Notes: generated by a model from the sequence alone, not told the origin. Positions 19,957 through 28,702 are shown, counted from the stretch's first letter. The stretch: DNA of 64,000 nt from Myxococcales bacterium (GCA_016793465.1 JAEUJW010000053.1:248001-312000), one strand, 5' to 3'. Program-made: numbers and translations.

Positions 19957-21621
19957 CTACGTCTCGACGAGGATCACCGGCGAGGCCGTGAGGTCGAGCC
20001 CGATCGCCCCGGCCTGCGGCGCCAGCGGCGTGCTCGCGCCGGTGTCGCTGAAGTCCCACGCGTGCAGCGCGAAGCTGCGGTCGGTGGCGAGGTCGAGGTG
20101 CGCCGCGGCGCCCTCGTCGGCGCCCGCGGCGACGGCCCACAGCACCAGCGCCTGGCGGTCGTCGGGCAGGCGCAGCGCGTACCCGCGGACGCCCGCCGGC
20201 AGCGCGAGCGCGGCGGTCTGCGCCGGATCGGCGAGCGCCCCCGCGAGCAGCGCGCCGTGCGTGCGCGCGGCCACCCCGGTCGGCGTGCGCGTCGCGTCCT
20301 CCTTGGTCGCGAGGTCCTTGACGTCGGCGTAGAGGCCCATCGCGCCGAACGGGTCGCCGGGGTCGCCGTCGCTGAGGATGAACCAGTCGACGCGCAGGAA
20401 GCCCTCGGCCTGCGCGCGCGTCATGACCTTGGCGTGGAAGTTGCGGGCGTACTCGACGCCGCCGGGCATGCCATTGAACGCCTCGCGCGGGGCCCCGACC
20501 TCGGTGACGCTGAACGGCCGCGGCGCCGCGCCGGCCGCCTGCATGACCGCGGCGAACTGGTCGCGCAGGCCGATGAAGCCGTCGAGCGCCGCGTCGGAGC
20601 TGCCCGGCGTCCACAGCGGGTAGTAGTGGTAATTGAGCACGTCGAAGTAGGCCGCGCCGGTCGCGGGGAACTCGGGCGTGACGGCGCCGCCGTCGGGGTT
20701 GTCGGTGTAGCGCAGCAGCGCCGCCAGGAAGCTGGGGTAGCCGATGCCGCCGAGGGCGATCCGCGCGTCCGGGTCGGCCAGCAGCGCGGCCTCGCGGGTG
20801 ACCCGCAGCATGCGCACGTAGTCGTGGATCGATCCGCCGAAGCGCACCAGCTGATCCGCGGTCGGCGCCTCGGTGTCCCACGTCTGCGTGAACGCGTAGT
20901 CGGCGACCCAGTCGGGCTCGTTCCACACCTCCCACAGGTCGACGTGGTCCTTGTAGGTCGACACGGTCTTAAACACGTAGTCGGCCCAGTAGTTGGCGGG
21001 GTTGACCGCGCCGTCGATCACCGCCGGCTCGTAGAGGTTGGCGGGGATGTGGTGGGCCAGCTCCCACTCGGGCGTGCCGCCGGGCGCGGTCGAGTGGGCG
21101 GCGATCGGCGCGATCAAGAAGGCGATGTGGTGATCGAGGCCGTCGGCCGCGTAGGTCATCATGTCGCCGACCTCGATGTCGTAGCCCCACTTGTCGAGGT
21201 GGGTCTCGGGCAGCGAGAGGCGGGCGCTGTTGCTGCCGGCCTGGCTTGCCAGCCACGACATGTCGGCGTCGGCCCAGCTCGGGTTGCGAAAGCCGAAGTT
21301 GATCCCGCGGCCGAACGGGCCGCCGAGCGGGTCGGGATCGCCGGTGTCGCCGGTGTCGCCGGTGTCGGGGTCGGGGCCGCTGTCGGGGTCCGGTCCGCTG
21401 TCGGGGTCGGGGCCGCTGCCCGGGTCCGGGCCGGTCGCGTCGGGGCCGCTGCCGGGGTCCGACCCGCTGTCGCCGGGGCCGTCGCCGGTCGGCGCCGACG
21501 TGCCGCCGGTGTCCGCCGGCTGCATGGTGGTCGGCTCGCTCGCCGGATCGTCGGTCGCCGATCCGCCGCCCCCGCACGCCCACACCACCACCACAGCCCC
21601 GAGTCCAGACCAGCGCATCAT
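19957..21621 (-). CDS. Secreted clan GH-A-like glycoside hydrolase lipoprotein
   Basis: A 554-residue lipoprotein. MMRWSGLGAVVVVWACGGGG gives a signal peptide with a lipobox-like VWAC. A long Asp/Pro/Gly/Ser/Thr linker (about residues 20-100, repeats of DPDSGP) follows. The catalytic domain starts at GINFGFRNPSW and shows the TIM-barrel pattern of clan GH-A: acid/base Glu235 in WEVWNEPD and nucleophile Glu374 in FSVTEVG, with LNYHYYP between them. GH39 or GH5-like families fit, but the exact family is uncertain. The start at the first of two adjacent ATG codons (21621) places the signal correctly; the frame is open to 21777 without coding character. It is convergent with the peptidase gene, seven bases away. 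Likely role: attack on extracellular polysaccharide. Confidence 0.85.
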   Translation of the reverse strand: MMRWSGLGAVVVVWACGGGGSATDDPASEPTTMQPADTGGTSAPTGDGPGDSGSDPGSGPDATGPDPGSGPDPDSGPDPDSGPDPDTGDTGDTGDPDPLGGPFGRGINFGFRNPSWADADMSWLASQAGSNSARLSLPETHLDKWGYDIEVGDMMTYAADGLDHHIAFLIAPIAAHSTAPGGTPEWELAHHIPANLYEPAVIDGAVNPANYWADYVFKTVSTYKDHVDLWEVWNEPDWVADYAFTQTWDTEAPTADQLVRFGGSIHDYVRMLRVTREAALLADPDARIALGGIGYPSFLAALLRYTDNPDGGAVTPEFPATGAAYFDVLNYHYYPLWTPGSSDAALDGFIGLRDQFAAVMQAAGAAPRPFSVTEVGAPREAFNGMPGGVEYARNFHAKVMTRAQAEGFLRVDWFILSDGDPGDPFGAMGLYADVKDLATKEDATRTPTGVAARTHGALLAGALADPAQTAALALPAGVRGYALRLPDDRQALVLWAVAAGADEGAAAHLDLATDRSFALHAWDFSDTGASTPLAPQAGAIGLDLTASPVILVET

Positions 21622-21809
21622 CACGCCATGGAACCACGTTCCCGCGGCGACGGCGCGGGGGGCCGAGGCCCCGCACCGTCGCCGCGGCGGCCCCCTCCCC
21701 GCCCGCAAAAACCCCGCCGGAGCGCCGCGAAAGCCCCGCCGCGGCCGACCGCGAGCCCGGCAAAAAGCCTTTGACATCGCCCGGGGCCTCCGCTAAACAC
21801 CGGCTCCCT

Positions 21810-21883
21810 CGGGGTGTAGCGCAGCCTGGTAGCGCACCTGGTTCGGGACCAGGGAGTCGGAGGTTCAAATCCTCTCACCCCGA
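21810..21883 (+). tRNA. tRNA-Pro(CGG)
   Basis: Acceptor strands CGGGGTG and CACCCCG pair fully. The D-arm is GCGCAGCCTGGTAGCGC, the anticodon arm is CCTGG-TTCGGGA-CCAGG with anticodon CGG, and the T-arm is GGAGG-TTCAAAT-CCTCT. The discriminator base is A and the 3' CCA is not encoded (CGA follows). It reads CCG, the dominant Pro codon in this genome. A clear rho-independent terminator starts six bases downstream. Confidence 0.96.
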
Positions 21884-21888
21884 CGAAT

Positions 21889-21932
21889 GGCGGTGTTCCC
21901 AACGGAACGCCGCCTTTTGTTTTTGGTTTTTT
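21889..21932 (+). terminator. Rho-independent terminator of tRNA-Pro
   Basis: GGCGGTGTTCC (21889-21899) pairs with GGAACGCCGCC (21904-21914) through an 11-bp stem with one T-G wobble and a CAAC loop, followed by a broken T-tract to 21932. This is the only textbook intrinsic terminator seen in the window. Confidence 0.88.
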
Positions 21933-21941
21933 CGTGCTTCG

Positions 21942-21960
21942 GCGGACCCTCGGGGTCCGC
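21942..21960. repeat. Perfect 8-bp stem hairpin
   Basis: GCGGACCC and GGGTCCGC flank a TCG loop. It lies just after the tRNA terminator and at the border of the tandem repeat that follows. Confidence 0.6.
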
Positions 21961-22121
21961 TGCCCTCGCTCGCCTCCTCGCCCGCGAACCCCGACAACGC
22001 CGGCCGCGACGCGCAGCCGACGGGCTCGCTCCGGGCCGGGCTGCCCTCGCTCGCCTCCTCGCCCGCGAACCCCGACAACGCCCGGCCGCGACGCGCTGCC
22101 GACGGGCTCGCTCCGGGCCGG
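21959..22121. repeat. 81-bp tandem duplication downstream of tRNA-Pro
   Basis: Two copies of an 81/82-bp unit (21959-22039 and 22040-22121) begin GCTGCCCTCGCTCGCCTCCT and end CTCGCTCCGGGCCGG. They differ by one inserted C and a few substitutions, and a short third fragment follows to about 22143. The stretch is noncoding: it lies between the tRNA and the RCC1 gene, and the open frames across it are shadows. Slippage duplication or a decayed tRNA-adjacent insertion are both possible. Confidence 0.85.
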
Positions 22122-22227
22122 GCTTCGCCGGGCTTCGCTCGGGCCCTCCGAGATCGCGCCCGCCGCACCGCTCCGCGTGACCGGGCAACGACCCGGGCCG
22201 TCGGGGTTTTTTGGCATACTGCCGGCG

Positions 22228-24480
22228 ATGCGCCGCCTGCTCCTGCCCCTGGTCCTCGTGTTCGGCTGCGCCCAGGGTCCCCGCGGCTACGGCACCGTCG
22301 CGCCCAAGAAGACCGGCGGCACCACCACCCCGACGGGCGGCGGCACCGGCACCGGCGGCGGCACGAGCAAGCCGCCGCCGCCCGCCGACCTCGGGCCCGC
22401 GCTCGAGGTCGCCGCCGGGGGCCACCACGCCTGCGTGCGCCGCCAGACCGGCGCGGTGCAGTGCTGGGGCCGCGGCGGCTCGGGCGAGCTCGGCGACGGC
22501 AACTTCCGCGACAACCCGCGGCCCGTGCTCGTGGCCGACCTCGCCGACGCCGCGCAGATCGCCGCCGGCGACCAGCACACCTGCGCGCGCCAGACCGCGG
22601 GCACCGTGGTCTGCTGGGGCAGCAACGCCAGCGGCCAGCTCGGCGACGGCGAGGGCCGCCCCGGGGCCCAGAGCGCGCGCCCGGTGGCCGTCAAGAACCT
22701 CGGCGACGCCGTCGACGTGCGCGCCGGCAAGGACCACACCTGCGCCCTGCGCCGCAGCGGCGGCGCGGTCTGCTGGGGCGACAACCGCAGCGGCCAGTCC
22801 GGCGGGGCCGACCGCCAGGTCTGGGTCACCCCGGCCGCGATCGCCGCCCTGCCCGACGCCGTCGAGCTCGCGCCCGGGGCCAGCCACACCTGCGCGCGCA
22901 CCCGGACCGGCAAGGTCGCCTGCTGGGGCAGCGGCGCCGCCGGCCAGCTCGGCGACGGCAGCCCGAGGCGCACCAGCCCCGCCGCGGTGCCCGGCCTCGC
23001 CGACGCGATCGCCGTGGCCTCGGGCCACAACCACACCTGCGCGCTGCGCAAGACCGGCACCGCGGTCTGCTGGGGCGCCGGCTACCCGCGCGCCCCGACC
23101 GCGGTGCCCGTGCTCAAGGACGCGGTCGAGCTGGCCGCCGGCGACGACCACACCTGCGCGCGCAGCAAGGGCGCCCTGCTGTGCTGGGGCCGCAACGACC
23201 GCGGGCAGCTCGGCGACGGCACGCTCGAGGACCGCGCCGGCGCGACGCTCGTGCGCGGCGTCGGCGACGTGCGCCACTTCGCCGCCGCCGCCCGCCTGAC
23301 CTGCGCCGTGACCCGCGGCGGCGGCGTGTACTGCTGGGGCGCCAACGACTTCGGGGCGCTCGGCGCGGGCCTCTTGCCGAGCGCCGGCGACAGCGACGGC
23401 GGGGTCGTCCGCAACGTCACCGGCGCGTCCGACCTGGCCAGCGGCGACGGCTTCTCGTGCGCGGTCGCCGACGGCGGCGTGCAGTGCTGGGGCGCCGGCG
23501 GGCTCGGCCAGCTCGGCGACGGCACGCTCGCCGACCGCAGCCTCGCCGGCCCGGCCAGCGGCCTCGGCGACGCCGTCCAGGTCGCCGCCGGCACCGGCCA
23601 CGCCTGCGCCCGCCGCAGCTCGGGCCAGGTCGCCTGCTGGGGGCAGAACTCGAGCGGCCAGCTCGGCGACGGCACCCGCTCCGTGCGCTCGACGCCGGTG
23701 CCGGTGCAGGGCCTCGCCGACGCCGCGCTCGTCGCCGCCGGCGACCAGCACACCTGCGCCGCCCGCAAGTCGGGCGGGGTCGTGTGCTGGGGCAAGGGCG
23801 CGAGCGGCCAGCTCGGCCAGGGCAAGAAGGAGGACAGCGCCCGCCCGGTCGCCGTGGCCGGCTCCGGCTCGGTCACCAGCCTGTCCCTCGGGACAGGTCA
23901 CAGCTGCGCCGTCACGGCCGGCCGCAGCGTGCTGTGCTGGGGCGGGAACTTCTTCGGCCAGGTCGGCAGCGGCCACACCGTCGGCTTCCCCGAGCTGCTG
24001 CAGCCGCAGAAAGTCGTCAAGGTCGACGACGCCGTCGAGGTCGCCCTCGGCGACGACCACAGCTGCGCCCGCCGCAGCACCGGCCAGGTCGCCTGCTGGG
24101 GGAAGGGCGACGTCGGCCAGCTCGGCGCCAACGTGACCAGCAACTGGTCGACGCGCGTGCCGGTCACCGGCCTCACGTCCGCCACCGCGCTGTCGGCCGG
24201 CCGCGGCTACGCCTGCGCCGCGACGCCCTCGGCCGTGATGTGCTGGGGCGACGACCGCGACGGCCAGCTCGGCGACGGCGCGAAGGGCGGCTACTCCAGG
24301 ACCCCGGTCGCCGGCCAGCGCGTCGGCGACGCCGTGCGCCTGGCCGCCGGCCACGACCACGTGTGCGCGGTGCGCTCGGGCGGCCGCGTGGTCTGCTGGG
24401 GCAGCAACAGCCGCGGCCAGCTCGGCGACGGCACCACCGCCCAGGCGCTGGCGCCGATCGCCGTGGTCGACATCCCCTGA
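22228..24480 (+). CDS. RCC1-repeat lipoprotein (14 repeats)
   Basis: A 750-residue exported protein. The signal peptide LLLPLVLVFGC has a lipobox, followed by a Gly/Thr-rich linker. The rest is 14 RCC1-type repeats of about 50 residues, each with the core C-A-x-x-x-x-x-G-x-V-x-C-W-G-x-N-x-x-G-Q-L-G-D-G. RCC1 repeats form seven-bladed beta-propellers, so 14 copies fit two complete propellers. Two cysteines per repeat, unlike cytosolic RCC1, suggest disulfides outside the cytoplasm. Repeats 5 (WGAGYPRAPT) and 7 (GALGAG) are the most degenerate. Such secreted RCC1-like proteins are common in myxobacteria; binding partners are unknown. ATG 22228 is the first start that gives a signal peptide; the open frame to 21934 covers noncoding repeats. 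Confidence 0.92.
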   Translation: MRRLLLPLVLVFGCAQGPRGYGTVAPKKTGGTTTPTGGGTGTGGGTSKPPPPADLGPALEVAAGGHHACVRRQTGAVQCWGRGGSGELGDGNFRDNPRPVLVADLADAAQIAAGDQHTCARQTAGTVVCWGSNASGQLGDGEGRPGAQSARPVAVKNLGDAVDVRAGKDHTCALRRSGGAVCWGDNRSGQSGGADRQVWVTPAAIAALPDAVELAPGASHTCARTRTGKVACWGSGAAGQLGDGSPRRTSPAAVPGLADAIAVASGHNHTCALRKTGTAVCWGAGYPRAPTAVPVLKDAVELAAGDDHTCARSKGALLCWGRNDRGQLGDGTLEDRAGATLVRGVGDVRHFAAAARLTCAVTRGGGVYCWGANDFGALGAGLLPSAGDSDGGVVRNVTGASDLASGDGFSCAVADGGVQCWGAGGLGQLGDGTLADRSLAGPASGLGDAVQVAAGTGHACARRSSGQVACWGQNSSGQLGDGTRSVRSTPVPVQGLADAALVAAGDQHTCAARKSGGVVCWGKGASGQLGQGKKEDSARPVAVAGSGSVTSLSLGTGHSCAVTAGRSVLCWGGNFFGQVGSGHTVGFPELLQPQKVVKVDDAVEVALGDDHSCARRSTGQVACWGKGDVGQLGANVTSNWSTRVPVTGLTSATALSAGRGYACAATPSAVMCWGDDRDGQLGDGAKGGYSRTPVAGQRVGDAVRLAAGHDHVCAVRSGGRVVCWGSNSRGQLGDGTTAQALAPIAVVDIP

Positions 24481-24484
24481 GGCG

Positions 24485-25207
24485 TCAGCCGCACAGCGGC
24501 GCGGTCAGGCAGTGCGGGCCCACGAACTCGCCGACGTGCGCGACCTGGTCGTCGGTCGTCACGTCGTAGCTGCCGACCACCGCGGCCTCGCTCCACGACT
24601 CGATGACGACCGTGCCGCTGGTGCCGAACGTGGTCCCGCCCATGCCGTCGCCCCACATCACGTGCCCGGCCCCGCCGTCGAGCTCGTACACGCCCGGCGT
24701 CAGCGGGTCGCCCTTATACAGCACGATGCGCAGCTGCTCGCCCGCGAACTCCGCCTCGCACGCGGCCTCGACCACGCCGACGCGGAACTCGAGCGCCGGC
24801 CCGTCGTTCGGCGCGCAGCTGTCGTCGACGGTGGCGTTGCCGGGCGCGCCCGGCCCGGTCGTGCCGCCGGTCTCCGCGCTCGTGCCGGTCTCCGCGCTCG
24901 TGCCGGTCTCGCCGGTCTCGCCGGTCTCGCCGGTCTCGCCGGGCCCGCCCGACGTGCCCGGCCCGCCGGTGGCGTCGCTCTCGCCGGTCGCCGGCCCGGT
25001 CCCGGTCCCGGTCGGGTCCGAGTTGCCGGTGGTCGTCGACGGCACGTCGCCGGTGTCCGACGAGGTCGGCGGCGGGCCGTCGGTCGGGTCGCCGGTGGTG
25101 TCGGGGTCGTCGGTCGTCGCGTCGGAGCCGGTCGCGCCGGCGTCCTCGCCGGCCTTGCCGCCGCCGCACGAGATCGAGATGCTCAAGATTAAAGAATAAA
25201 GCTTCAT
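24485..25207 (-). CDS. Hypothetical lipoprotein with Thr/Gly/Asp-rich linker
   Basis: A 240-residue exported protein. MKLYSLILSISISCGGGKAG is a short signal peptide with a lipobox-like SISC. Its first codons are unusually AT-rich, which favours initiation. Residues 20-125 are a low-complexity linker with GETGET and GTSAETGTSAET repeats. The C-terminal domain (about 130-240) has four cysteines (DDSCAPN, AACEAE, HCLTAPLC) and a beta-rich look (LRIVLYKGDPLTPGVYELDG). I do not recognise the domain. The gene is convergent with the RCC1 gene, four bases apart, and follows the beta-helix lipoprotein gene on the same strand (73-base gap), so these may be co-transcribed surface proteins. Confidence 0.8.
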   Translation of the reverse strand: MKLYSLILSISISCGGGKAGEDAGATGSDATTDDPDTTGDPTDGPPPTSSDTGDVPSTTTGNSDPTGTGTGPATGESDATGGPGTSGGPGETGETGETGETGTSAETGTSAETGGTTGPGAPGNATVDDSCAPNDGPALEFRVGVVEAACEAEFAGEQLRIVLYKGDPLTPGVYELDGGAGHVMWGDGMGGTTFGTSGTVVIESWSEAAVVGSYDVTTDDQVAHVGEFVGPHCLTAPLCG

Positions 25208-25280
25208 CGCCGGATCGTACGCCCGGCGCGCGGCCCTGCCAACCCCCGCGGATCCGCCGCCCGCGGCCGGCCTCGCCCGC

Positions 25281-27020
25281 TCAGCAGCCCTCGGGCTTCG
25301 CCTCGATCTTCGGGGTCCCGTCGGCCGCCAGCACCTGCGAGCTCGACACCCGCGCCCCGCAGTCCCACCCGACCACCGCGCCGCTGCACTTCGAGCAGGT
25401 CACGTTGTCGAGCCTCGCGCCGGCCGGGCTGCGCACGAACACCGCGCTGTCGTTGGCCGCGCCGGTCAGCGTCAGGTGCTCGAGCGAGCTGCCGGACGAC
25501 TTGCCCTCGAGCAGGATGCCCGGCCACGTGCCCCGGGCCGTGTCGGCCGGGCCGATCGTCACCGGCGCGGCCGCCGTGCCCTTGCCGATCAGCGCGCCGG
25601 CCTCGTAGTACCCGACCTTGATGGCCGCCTCGGGCCCGGCGAGCAGCGCCAGCCCGGCCTCGAGCGTCAGCTCGCCCTCGACCCCGACCTCGCCCTCGAG
25701 CTGCAGCGGCACGCCCTGGGCCCGCCACGTGGTCTTGCCCTTGACCGTCTCGCCCGTCACCAGGATCTTGGCGTCCTTGTCGAAGCCGTTGCCCTCGCCG
25801 AGCCCGCCGACCAGGTTCGCCGGCAGGCTGATCGCCACCGGCGTGGCCACGAAGGTGTTGTCGGCGAACGCGGTGAGCCGGGCGGCCGCGTTGGCCTTGA
25901 CCCCGAGCTTGTCGCTGCGCAGCGTGGTCGACCTCAGCGACAGCGCGCCGCCCTCGACGTCGAGCGCGCCCCGCTCGTCGCGCCCGGCGAACTCGAAGAC
26001 CGCCCGCTCGACGGTCGCCTCGCCGCTGCCGTGGATCTTCACGCCCGACCACGCCCCGGCCTCGCGCCGGTCCTGGGCGGTGAACGTCACCGGCGCGTCG
26101 GCCGTGCCCTTCACCACCAGCGCCGCGTTGTCGTAGTAGCCGACCGTGAGGCCGCCGGGCTCGGCGAACTTCAGCTCGAGCCCCGCGGCCAGCTCGAGCG
26201 TGGTCCGCTGCCCGCCGTCGCCGTCGACCCCGACCGCCTCCGAGATCACCAGCGGCGCGCCGATCGGCGCCCACCGGGCCGACTTCTTGACCGTCCCGCC
26301 GAGCACCAGCACGAACGCCCCGCCGTCGAAGCGGTTGCCCCCGCCGAGCCCGCCGAGCGCCTGCGGCGGCGCCTCGATGGCCGCCGGCCGCCCGATCTTC
26401 TTGAACTCGTTGCCGCTGAAGGCCAAAAAGCCGCCGGTCTCGCCGACCACGAGCCCCGTCTTCGACTCGCGGATCGCCGTGCCCGTGACCGTGACCTCGC
26501 CCGCCTCGACGCGCAGCGCCGCCTCGTCGCCCGCGCCCGCGTACTCGATCACCAGGCCCTCGACGCTCGACCGCGACGCCTTGGCGTGCAGCGTCACCCC
26601 GCGCCACACCCCGGCCGCCCGGTCGCCGCCCGAGGTGAACACCACCGGCGCCTCCGCCGTGCCTTTAATAATTAATTTGGCCGGCTCGTTGAAGCCGACG
26701 GTGAGGCCGACGCCGTCCTTGAAGGCCAGCGAGGCGCCGGCCTCGAGCGTCAGGCTGCCGCCGTCGATCACCAGGTCCTCGGTCACCGGCACGACCCCGC
26801 AGTCCTTGGAGATCACCCGGTGCTGCTTCTCGGGGCCACCGAGCGACTTCGGACACTCGGTGATCGCCCCGACCGGCGCGACCGCGGCGCCCGCGGCGTT
26901 CGGGTCGCTCGCCCCCGCCGTCGCCCCGCCCGCGCCCGCCTTGCCCGCCGCCCCGCCGTCCCCTGCCTTGCCGCATGCCACCAGCGCGAGCGCCACCACG
27001 AACCGCGAGCTCCTGATCAT
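25281..27020 (-). CDS. Right-handed beta-helix lipoprotein
   Basis: A 579-residue exported protein. MIRSSRFVVALALVACGKAG gives a clear lipoprotein signal (lipobox LVAC), then an Ala/Gly linker. The remainder is a solenoid: three long modules each contain a variant of LTLEAGASLAFKDGVGLTVGF, then IKGTAEAPVVFTS, then GVWRGVTLH and ..VEGLVIEYAG. Regular turns of about 22-25 residues and the W-x-G-V motif match parallel beta-helix proteins related to DUF1565/pectate-lyase-like repeats. A final region has four cysteines (NVTCSKCSG, GWDCG, PEGC). No catalytic acid cluster can be pointed to, so a polysaccharide-binding or adhesin role is as likely as an enzyme. It is the upstream partner of the hypothetical lipoprotein. 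Confidence 0.85.
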   Translation of the reverse strand: MIRSSRFVVALALVACGKAGDGGAAGKAGAGGATAGASDPNAAGAAVAPVGAITECPKSLGGPEKQHRVISKDCGVVPVTEDLVIDGGSLTLEAGASLAFKDGVGLTVGFNEPAKLIIKGTAEAPVVFTSGGDRAAGVWRGVTLHAKASRSSVEGLVIEYAGAGDEAALRVEAGEVTVTGTAIRESKTGLVVGETGGFLAFSGNEFKKIGRPAAIEAPPQALGGLGGGNRFDGGAFVLVLGGTVKKSARWAPIGAPLVISEAVGVDGDGGQRTTLELAAGLELKFAEPGGLTVGYYDNAALVVKGTADAPVTFTAQDRREAGAWSGVKIHGSGEATVERAVFEFAGRDERGALDVEGGALSLRSTTLRSDKLGVKANAAARLTAFADNTFVATPVAISLPANLVGGLGEGNGFDKDAKILVTGETVKGKTTWRAQGVPLQLEGEVGVEGELTLEAGLALLAGPEAAIKVGYYEAGALIGKGTAAAPVTIGPADTARGTWPGILLEGKSSGSSLEHLTLTGAANDSAVFVRSPAGARLDNVTCSKCSGAVVGWDCGARVSSSQVLAADGTPKIEAKPEGC

Positions 27021-27181
27021 GGCCGCGTTTTATCAGGGGCCCCCGCGCACGCACAAGCTCGCCGCCGGTCCGCGGCCCGCTTCCGCGCGACGCACCCGCC
27101 CGCTCGTCGCCGCGTCCGCACCCGCCGCCCCGGCCCGCGGGGCTGGACACGCGAGCGCGTCAGCCCCGACAATTCACGGCC

Positions 27182-28702
27182 GTGTCCACGCCCTCGCCGG
27201 ATCTCCGCGTGCTCGCGGTCGCGACCCTGGCGGTCGCGCTCGCGTGCACGTCCACCCCCGGCGAGCCGCGCCCGCTGCCGGCCGCCGCGGCCCAGCCACC
27301 GCCTGTCCCTTCGGACAGCCCGCCGGCGGCCGCCCCCGACCCCGCGCCGGGCCTGCCGGCGTTCCCCGGCGCCGAGGGCTTCGGCGCGCGCGCGACCGGC
27401 GGCCGCGGCGGGCGCGTGATCATCGTCAGCAACCTCGAGGTGCGCGGCCCCGGCTCGCTGCAGGCCGCGCTCGACGAGACCGGCCCGCGCACGATCGTGT
27501 TCCGCGTCAGCGGCGTCATCCCGGCCAGCGTGCGCATCGCCAGCGGCGACGTGACGATCGCCGGCCAGACGTCGCCCGGCGGCGTCACCGTGCGCGGCCT
27601 CCACACCACCGAGGAGCCCTACTGCGACCAGGCCTGCGGCGCCGCCGTCCGCGGCGTCGACAACTTCATCGTCCGCCACCTGCGCTCGCGCCCGGCCGGC
27701 GGCGACTTCCCCGACGGCCTGCGCCTGCGCTACGCCCGCAACGGCATCGTCGACCACCTGTCGATCGCCAACGCCTCCGACGAGGCGGTCGAGGTGTCCT
27801 ACGCGCGCGACATCACCATCCAGTACACCATGCTCGCCGAGACCCTCGGCGAGCACGCCAACCTCGGCGGCATGCTGTTCAACTACAGCAACCCCGAGGC
27901 CGGCTACGACCTGACGCGCTTCTCGATCCACCACAACCTGTGGAACCGCATCGACGGTCGCATGCCCGAGCTCTCGCGCGAGAGCCCCGGCGCCGCCGGC
28001 ACGACCATGGCGATCGAGCTGTCGAACAACCTGCTGTGGGACCCCGGCTACTACGTCGACATCAACCCCACGACCATCTCCGGCAGCCCCGACGGCGCGC
28101 CGATCTACTACGACCTCAACTGGGTCGGCAACCTCGTCGTCGCCCGCGACGACTTCCCCTACGGCGCGCTGTGGCTGCCGAACCCCGGCGGCCGCTCGAC
28201 CGCCTACCTCGCCGACAACGCGCTCAACGTCGCCCCCGACCGCCACGACTGGCAGCTCGTGTACTGCTGCAACGACTTCAAGGCCACGCCGCCGCCGCCG
28301 ACCCCGAAGTGGGCCCGCGGCGAGCGCCACCCGTTCCCGCCGATCACCTACACCGCCGGCGCGGCGCTGCAGGAGCACCTGATCGCCGAGGTCGGCAGCT
28401 TCCCCCGCGACCTCATGGACCAGCGCCTGCTCGCGCCGCTGAAGAAGCACCGGATCGCCGAGACCCTGCGCGGCCTCAACCCCGCGGGCGACGCCCTGCG
28501 CACCCTGCCCGCCCCCGCCCCGCCGCTCGACACCGACGACGACGGCATGCCCGACGCGTGGGAGGCCGGCCACGGCCTCGACCCGCGCGCGCAGGACCAC
28601 AACGGCGGCCAGCTGTCGCTCTCGCTGCTCGGCGTGGCCGGCTACACCAACCTCGAGTGCTACCTCGCCGAGCTCGCCCGCGAGCGCGTGCAGGGGCCCT
28701 GA
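27182..28702 (+). CDS. Secreted pectate lyase-like beta-helix protein
   Basis: A 506-residue exported protein starting at GTG. LRVLAVATLAVALAC is a lipoprotein signal, followed by a Pro/Ala linker. The domain from FPGAEGFGARATGGRGG through GSLQAALDETGPRTIVFRVSG, VTIAGQTSPGGVTVRG and DGLRLRYARNGIVDHLS is the hallmark of the pectate lyase C/PL1 relatives found in Gram-negative saprophytes (often labelled pectate lyase or right-handed parallel beta-helix). A C-terminal DTDDDGMPDAWE segment is a calcium-binding thrombospondin-type-3 loop. Asp and Arg residues on the helix face could bind Ca and act in beta-elimination, but the catalytic Arg cannot be assigned. Likely substrate: extracellular polysaccharide. 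It stands divergent from the beta-helix lipoprotein (161-base gap). Confidence 0.86.
   Translation: MSTPSPDLRVLAVATLAVALACTSTPGEPRPLPAAAAQPPPVPSDSPPAAAPDPAPGLPAFPGAEGFGARATGGRGGRVIIVSNLEVRGPGSLQAALDETGPRTIVFRVSGVIPASVRIASGDVTIAGQTSPGGVTVRGLHTTEEPYCDQACGAAVRGVDNFIVRHLRSRPAGGDFPDGLRLRYARNGIVDHLSIANASDEAVEVSYARDITIQYTMLAETLGEHANLGGMLFNYSNPEAGYDLTRFSIHHNLWNRIDGRMPELSRESPGAAGTTMAIELSNNLLWDPGYYVDINPTTISGSPDGAPIYYDLNWVGNLVVARDDFPYGALWLPNPGGRSTAYLADNALNVAPDRHDWQLVYCCNDFKATPPPPTPKWARGERHPFPPITYTAGAALQEHLIAEVGSFPRDLMDQRLLAPLKKHRIAETLRGLNPAGDALRTLPAPAPPLDTDDDGMPDAWEAGHGLDPRAQDHNGGQLSLSLLGVAGYTNLECYLAELARERVQGP

Noticed and set aside
21865..24360. A long minus-strand frame opposite the RCC1 gene, repetitive and Ala/Val-rich
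   Set aside because: Its periodicity mirrors the RCC1 repeats on the other strand; no signal or known domain.
25281..27020. Assigning a lyase activity to the beta-helix lipoprotein
   Set aside because: The fold can be seen from repeats, but no catalytic acidic cluster or Arg could be identified, so no enzyme name is given.
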